Position numbers and translations under genes: made by a program. From Bryobacterales bacterium (lineage in GTDB: Bacteria; Acidobacteriota; Terriglobia; Bryobacterales; Bryobacteraceae): a stretch of 42,194 nt of DNA. Location of the stretch: the NCBI GenBank assembly GCA_016789745.1, contig JAEUQF010000068.1, forward strand, positions 1 to 42,194, given 5' to 3'. The notes beneath the pieces were generated by a model that saw nothing but the letters and a program-made list of their open reading frames with translations, searched no databases and was not told the origin of the DNA. Shown one piece after another: positions 39,685 through 42,194 of the stretch; the first letter of the stretch is position 1; every line of letters begins with the position of its first letter.

Positions 39685-40752
39685 TTAGCCTTCCGAAGAA
39701 ACCAGCGGGCGTTCGGACAGCATTTCAAGGATCGCCAGCGCCACCGACAACGCCGCCGGACCGATGAACAGCCCGATGATGCCGAAAGCGCGCGTACCGC
39801 CAAGCAGAGCAAAGAACACCAGCAGAGGATGCAGTTTCACCTGTCCGCTGATCACATAGGGGCGGATGACGTTATCGGCCAAGCTGATGACGCCGGCGCC
39901 GAAGGCGGTCAGCATCGCCGCTTTTGCATACTGCCCCGTTACCGCAAGGATAATGGCCGCAACCACCCATACCGAAGACGCGCCAATCAAGGGGATCATG
40001 CTGAACATGGCGGCCACCACACTCCACAGCACGGGGTTCGGCAGGCCGAGGAACCAGAACGCGAGTCCGGTGAGCCCGCCCTGCGCCACCGCCACTACCA
40101 CCACGCCGTACATGTTGGCGACGACGCTGCGATGCACACGGTCGAACAACACCTCCACCACTTCCGGACTCATGGGCAACAGCGACGTCACCCGATTGCG
40201 AATGCGCTCGCCATCGCGCAGCAGGAAGAACAGAGTGAACAGGATGATGACCAAGTCCAGGATACTGCCGGCGATGTTGGTGATGACGCCGCGGGCCAGG
40301 CCGGCGAGCGTGGCGGCGGCACGTTCGGCCCCTTCCCTCAGGAGTTGGCGCAGATCGAAATCCGGATCGCTGCTGGAGATGCCGATCCAGGAGAGCGGCT
40401 TTTCCAGCACGTGCAGCAGGTAGGGCTCCCAGCCGCCGTCGGCGGAACTGGCCTGGGCCAGGCGGCCGAAGAGTTGCTTCAGCTCATTGAACGCACCCAA
40501 GCCGAGAAATACCAGCGGCACCAGGATCAGAATCACCACCAACACCAGGCCGAGTGAAGCGGAGGCAGTGCGGCCCAGGCCCCACTTGTGAAACTGTTGC
40601 TGGATGGGATCAAGCAGCACGGCGAAGGCCAGCGCGGCGGCTCCGGGCAGCAGGAAGGGCCGGATAATGATGAAGCAGACAGTAAAGGCGAACAGGCCAA
40701 AGAACAGCAGAAAGCCCTGTTGGATGCGCGCGCGGCGCGCCGTGGCGTCCAT
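39685..40752 (-). CDS. AI-2E family transporter (permease)
   Basis: 355 residues from ATG 40752; the frame is open further upstream but overlaps the kinase gene. About eight membrane helices: two at the N-terminus (LLFFGLFAFTVCFIIIRPFL, then AAALAFAVLLDP), a long soluble helical region (~95-150), and a C-terminal group including the family's IPLIGASSVWVVAAI, VISLADNVIRPYVISG and HPLLVFFALLGG segments. Members (YdiK, YhhQ/PerM-like, TqsA) export small molecules or ions; few have a proven substrate and an AI-2 role should not be assumed. An extended -10 lies 10 nt upstream. It is 43 bp upstream of the cytochrome gene on the same strand. Confidence 0.9.
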   Translation of the reverse strand: MDATARRARIQQGFLLFFGLFAFTVCFIIIRPFLLPGAAALAFAVLLDPIQQQFHKWGLGRTASASLGLVLVVILILVPLVFLGLGAFNELKQLFGRLAQASSADGGWEPYLLHVLEKPLSWIGISSSDPDFDLRQLLREGAERAAATLAGLARGVITNIAGSILDLVIILFTLFFLLRDGERIRNRVTSLLPMSPEVVEVLFDRVHRSVVANMYGVVVVAVAQGGLTGLAFWFLGLPNPVLWSVVAAMFSMIPLIGASSVWVVAAIILAVTGQYAKAAMLTAFGAGVISLADNVIRPYVISGQVKLHPLLVFFALLGGTRAFGIIGLFIGPAALSVALAILEMLSERPLVSSEG

Positions 40753-40762
40753 GTTGCTTTTA

Positions 40763-40771
40763 ATCCTAGCA
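40763..40771 (-). promoter_or_regulatory. Extended -10 close to the AI-2E transporter start
   Basis: Minus-strand TGCTAGGAT, ending 10 nt before ATG 40752, lies in the 32-bp gap after the kinase stop. It predicts a ~4-nt leader and lets the transporter be transcribed independently of the kinase. No Shine-Dalgarno sequence is seen. Confidence 0.4.
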
Positions 40772-40784
40772 GCACCCCCGGCGG

Positions 40785-42194
40785 CTAGGCCTGGAAGGAA
40801 GCCTGCTCCAAGAGCCAGCGGCCCAACACCAGCCGCAACGCATCCAACGACACAGGCTTGCTGATGTAATCGTTCATACCGCTGGCCAGGCAGCGGTCCC
40901 GTTCGCCGCGCAGCGCGTTGGCAGTAAGGGCGATGATGGCCGCCCCGCGCGACGGGCCGCCGGCGCGAATCTCCTGCGTGGCGGCGAAGCCGTCCTTCTC
41001 CGGCATTTGGCAGTCCATCAGGATCACGTCGAAGCGCTCGGCTCGCGCCAGTTCGACGGCTTCGCGGCCGTTGGCAGCCACTACCGCTTCGATGCCGAGT
41101 TTGCGTAGCAGCCGGATGGCCACCATCTGGTTGATAGCGTTGTCTTCGGCGAGCAGCAGACGTGCGGGCGCCCACGGTAGCGGGGCGCTCTGAGGCAGCG
41201 CCGGCGTCTCCCGCGGCGATGCCGCGGTGGCCAGGGGAATCTCGAACCAGAAGGTGCTGCCCTGCTCCGGCGCACTGTGGAAGCCGATCTCACCGCCCAT
41301 CAGTTCCACCAGCCGGTGGCTGATGGCCAGCCCCAGTCCGGAACCGCCGAAACGCCGCGTAAAGCTGGCGTCGGCCTGCACGAAGGGCTCGAACAACGTA
41401 GCCTGGCTCTCGGTGGCGATGCCAATACCGGTATCGGTTACTTCAAAGCGCAGGCGCACCGATTCGGCGCTCCGCTGCCGCACCGTGCAGGCCAGGACCA
41501 CCGATCCCCGCAGGGTGAACTTCACGGCGTTGGCCAGCAGGTTGACCAGCACCTGGCGGATGCGCTGCCCATCGCCCGACACCAGTTCCGGCAGTTGCGG
41601 ATCAGCCTCCAGGCGGCAGGCCAGGTGCTTGCGATCGGCCTCCGGCGCCACCAGTGCCAGCGACTCCCGCAGCAGTTCCAACGGGGTAAAGGGAATCGAC
41701 TCGGTCTCCAGGCGGCCTGATTCAATGCGCGAAAAATCCAACAAGTCGTTGATCAACTGCAGCAGTTGCCGCGCGGCGTGCTGGATGACTTCGAAGTCCT
41801 GCCGCTGCTGCGCGTCCATCGACGTGCCCGCCAGCAGTTCGCTGATGCCGACAATGGCGTGCATGGGCGTGCGGATCTCATGGCTTACCGTGGCCAGGAA
41901 CTGGCTCTTGGCCAGGTTGGCGGCCTCGGCGCGTGCCCGCGAATCTGCCAGTTCCTGCTCGGCATGCTGGCGCTCGAGTTCGGCCGCGGCCCGTGCGGCG
42001 AAGATGCGTAGGGTGGCGCGCGCGGCGTCGGGATCCGGCAGAGGGCGGCGGAACATCACCGCGATCAATCCAAGGGGCCGTCGGTGCTGGCGGTGATGCG
42101 CCTGGCAGCCAGCGATCCGGCCGTCGCGGCGCAGGAGCTGGATGCGCCCTGGGCACGCGCCTTGAAGCCTGAGTGGGCGGCGGCTGCCTGGGGC
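40785..42194 (-). CDS. Hybrid sensor histidine kinase with receiver domain (5' truncated)
   Basis: The frame is open to the window edge. From the N-terminal side: the end of a GAF domain (PLGLIAVMFRRPLP), then a helical linker (RIFAARAAAELERQHAEQEL), HisKA with the phospho-acceptor His in SQFLATVSHEIRTPMH, HATPase_c with N box NLLANAVKFT, G1 DTGIGI and G2 GGSGLGLAIS, and a C-terminal receiver with DVILMDCQMPEKDGF carrying the phospho-Asp. There is no HPt domain, so an external HPt or the kinase itself completes the relay. The sequence before PLGLIAV (above ~42085) no longer looks like a GAF domain; see the edge feature. Signal unknown. Confidence 0.85.
   Translation of the reverse strand, partial: APGSRRPLRLQGACPGRIQLLRRDGRIAGCQAHHRQHRRPLGLIAVMFRRPLPDPDAARATLRIFAARAAAELERQHAEQELADSRARAEAANLAKSQFLATVSHEIRTPMHAIVGISELLAGTSMDAQQRQDFEVIQHAARQLLQLINDLLDFSRIESGRLETESIPFTPLELLRESLALVAPEADRKHLACRLEADPQLPELVSGDGQRIRQVLVNLLANAVKFTLRGSVVLACTVRQRSAESVRLRFEVTDTGIGIATESQATLFEPFVQADASFTRRFGGSGLGLAISHRLVELMGGEIGFHSAPEQGSTFWFEIPLATAASPRETPALPQSAPLPWAPARLLLAEDNAINQMVAIRLLRKLGIEAVVAANGREAVELARAERFDVILMDCQMPEKDGFAATQEIRAGGPSRGAAIIALTANALRGERDRCLASGMNDYISKPVSLDALRLVLGRWLLEQASFQA
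42072..42194 (+). other. Window-edge segment: possible junction with a plus-strand coding fragment
   Basis: In the plus frame starting at 42072 the last ~40 codons have strongly GC-rich third positions and read as a helical peptide (VLAVMRLAASDPAVAAQELD, then PWARALKPEWAAAAWG). This resembles the superhelical region of soluble lytic transglycosylases from Burkholderiales, judged by eye only. The minus-strand kinase frame is open through the same bases but gives a His/Arg/Gln-rich, non-GAF peptide. The two could meet near 42072-42085 by assembly chimerism or recombination. Confidence 0.3.

Overview
The window looks like chromosomal DNA from a GC-rich member of the Acidobacteriota, most likely the Solibacter/Bryobacter group. 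The support is: a Solibacter-type C-terminal domain on a secreted protein (455-2257), two ~815-residue ADOP-type orphan ABC permeases, an Oar-like TonB-dependent receptor with a carboxypeptidase-regulatory N-terminus, many secreted PQQ-type propellers and c-type cytochromes, and a PEP-CTERM protein. It is very densely packed, with no gene-free stretch above 300 bp. I see no tRNA, rRNA, CRISPR array, insertion sequence or phage gene.

Layout. 1-4017: the end of an unknown gene, then two overlapping secreted YHYH-family proteins, the second carrying a cupredoxin-like tail. 4014-7595 (minus): an operon of ECF sigma factor, membrane anti-sigma-like protein and ADOP permease. 7630-10667 (plus): two small YeaQ/GlsB-type membrane proteins and a second ADOP permease. 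10664-14994 (minus): a 1334-residue secreted di-heme repeat protein and a DUF1330 protein. 15043-18424: two PQQ-like propellers tail to tail and a RidA-like protein. 18421-22823: a secreted HAF/BACON repeat protein, an exported M55 metallopeptidase and a PEP-CTERM protein. 22958-27349 (plus): an operon of ECF sigma factor, zinc-finger anti-sigma factor and a 1026-residue TPR-CHAT protein. 27346-30476: a sialidase-like propeller, then an operon of di-heme peroxidase, TPR protein and alkylguanine-DNA alkyltransferase. 30401-34698 (minus): TonB-type receptor followed by a seven-heme cytochrome. 34960-37196: a subtilisin with a WG-repeat tail, divergent from a zinc-ribbon protein. 37210-40752 (minus): AI-2E-type transporter, di-heme cytochrome and PQQ dehydrogenase. 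40785-42194 (minus): a hybrid histidine kinase cut by the window edge.

Main biology. Periplasmic and cell-surface redox proteins dominate (five c-type cytochrome genes, three PQQ-type propellers). Two separate ECF sigma/anti-sigma pairs are each followed by an unusual effector gene (ADOP permease; TPR-CHAT protein). The second module is the best candidate for a little-described system: a sigma/anti-sigma pair operonic with a predicted CHAT cysteine peptidase and divergent from a surface-type protein.

Genome-organisation signals I consider real: (i) five of the eight convergent gene pairs share a 4-bp CTAG as both stop codons; (ii) many genes have a good -10 hexamer only 6-11 nt before the start codon and no Shine-Dalgarno sequence, which predicts leaderless mRNAs; (iii) two genes (22958 plus, 31285 minus) appear to start at CTG; (iv) at the right edge the kinase homology stops abruptly near 42075-42085 and coding signal switches to the plus strand, so the last ~120 bp may be a chimeric or transferred end. 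All functional calls come from reading motifs by eye, with no database search.
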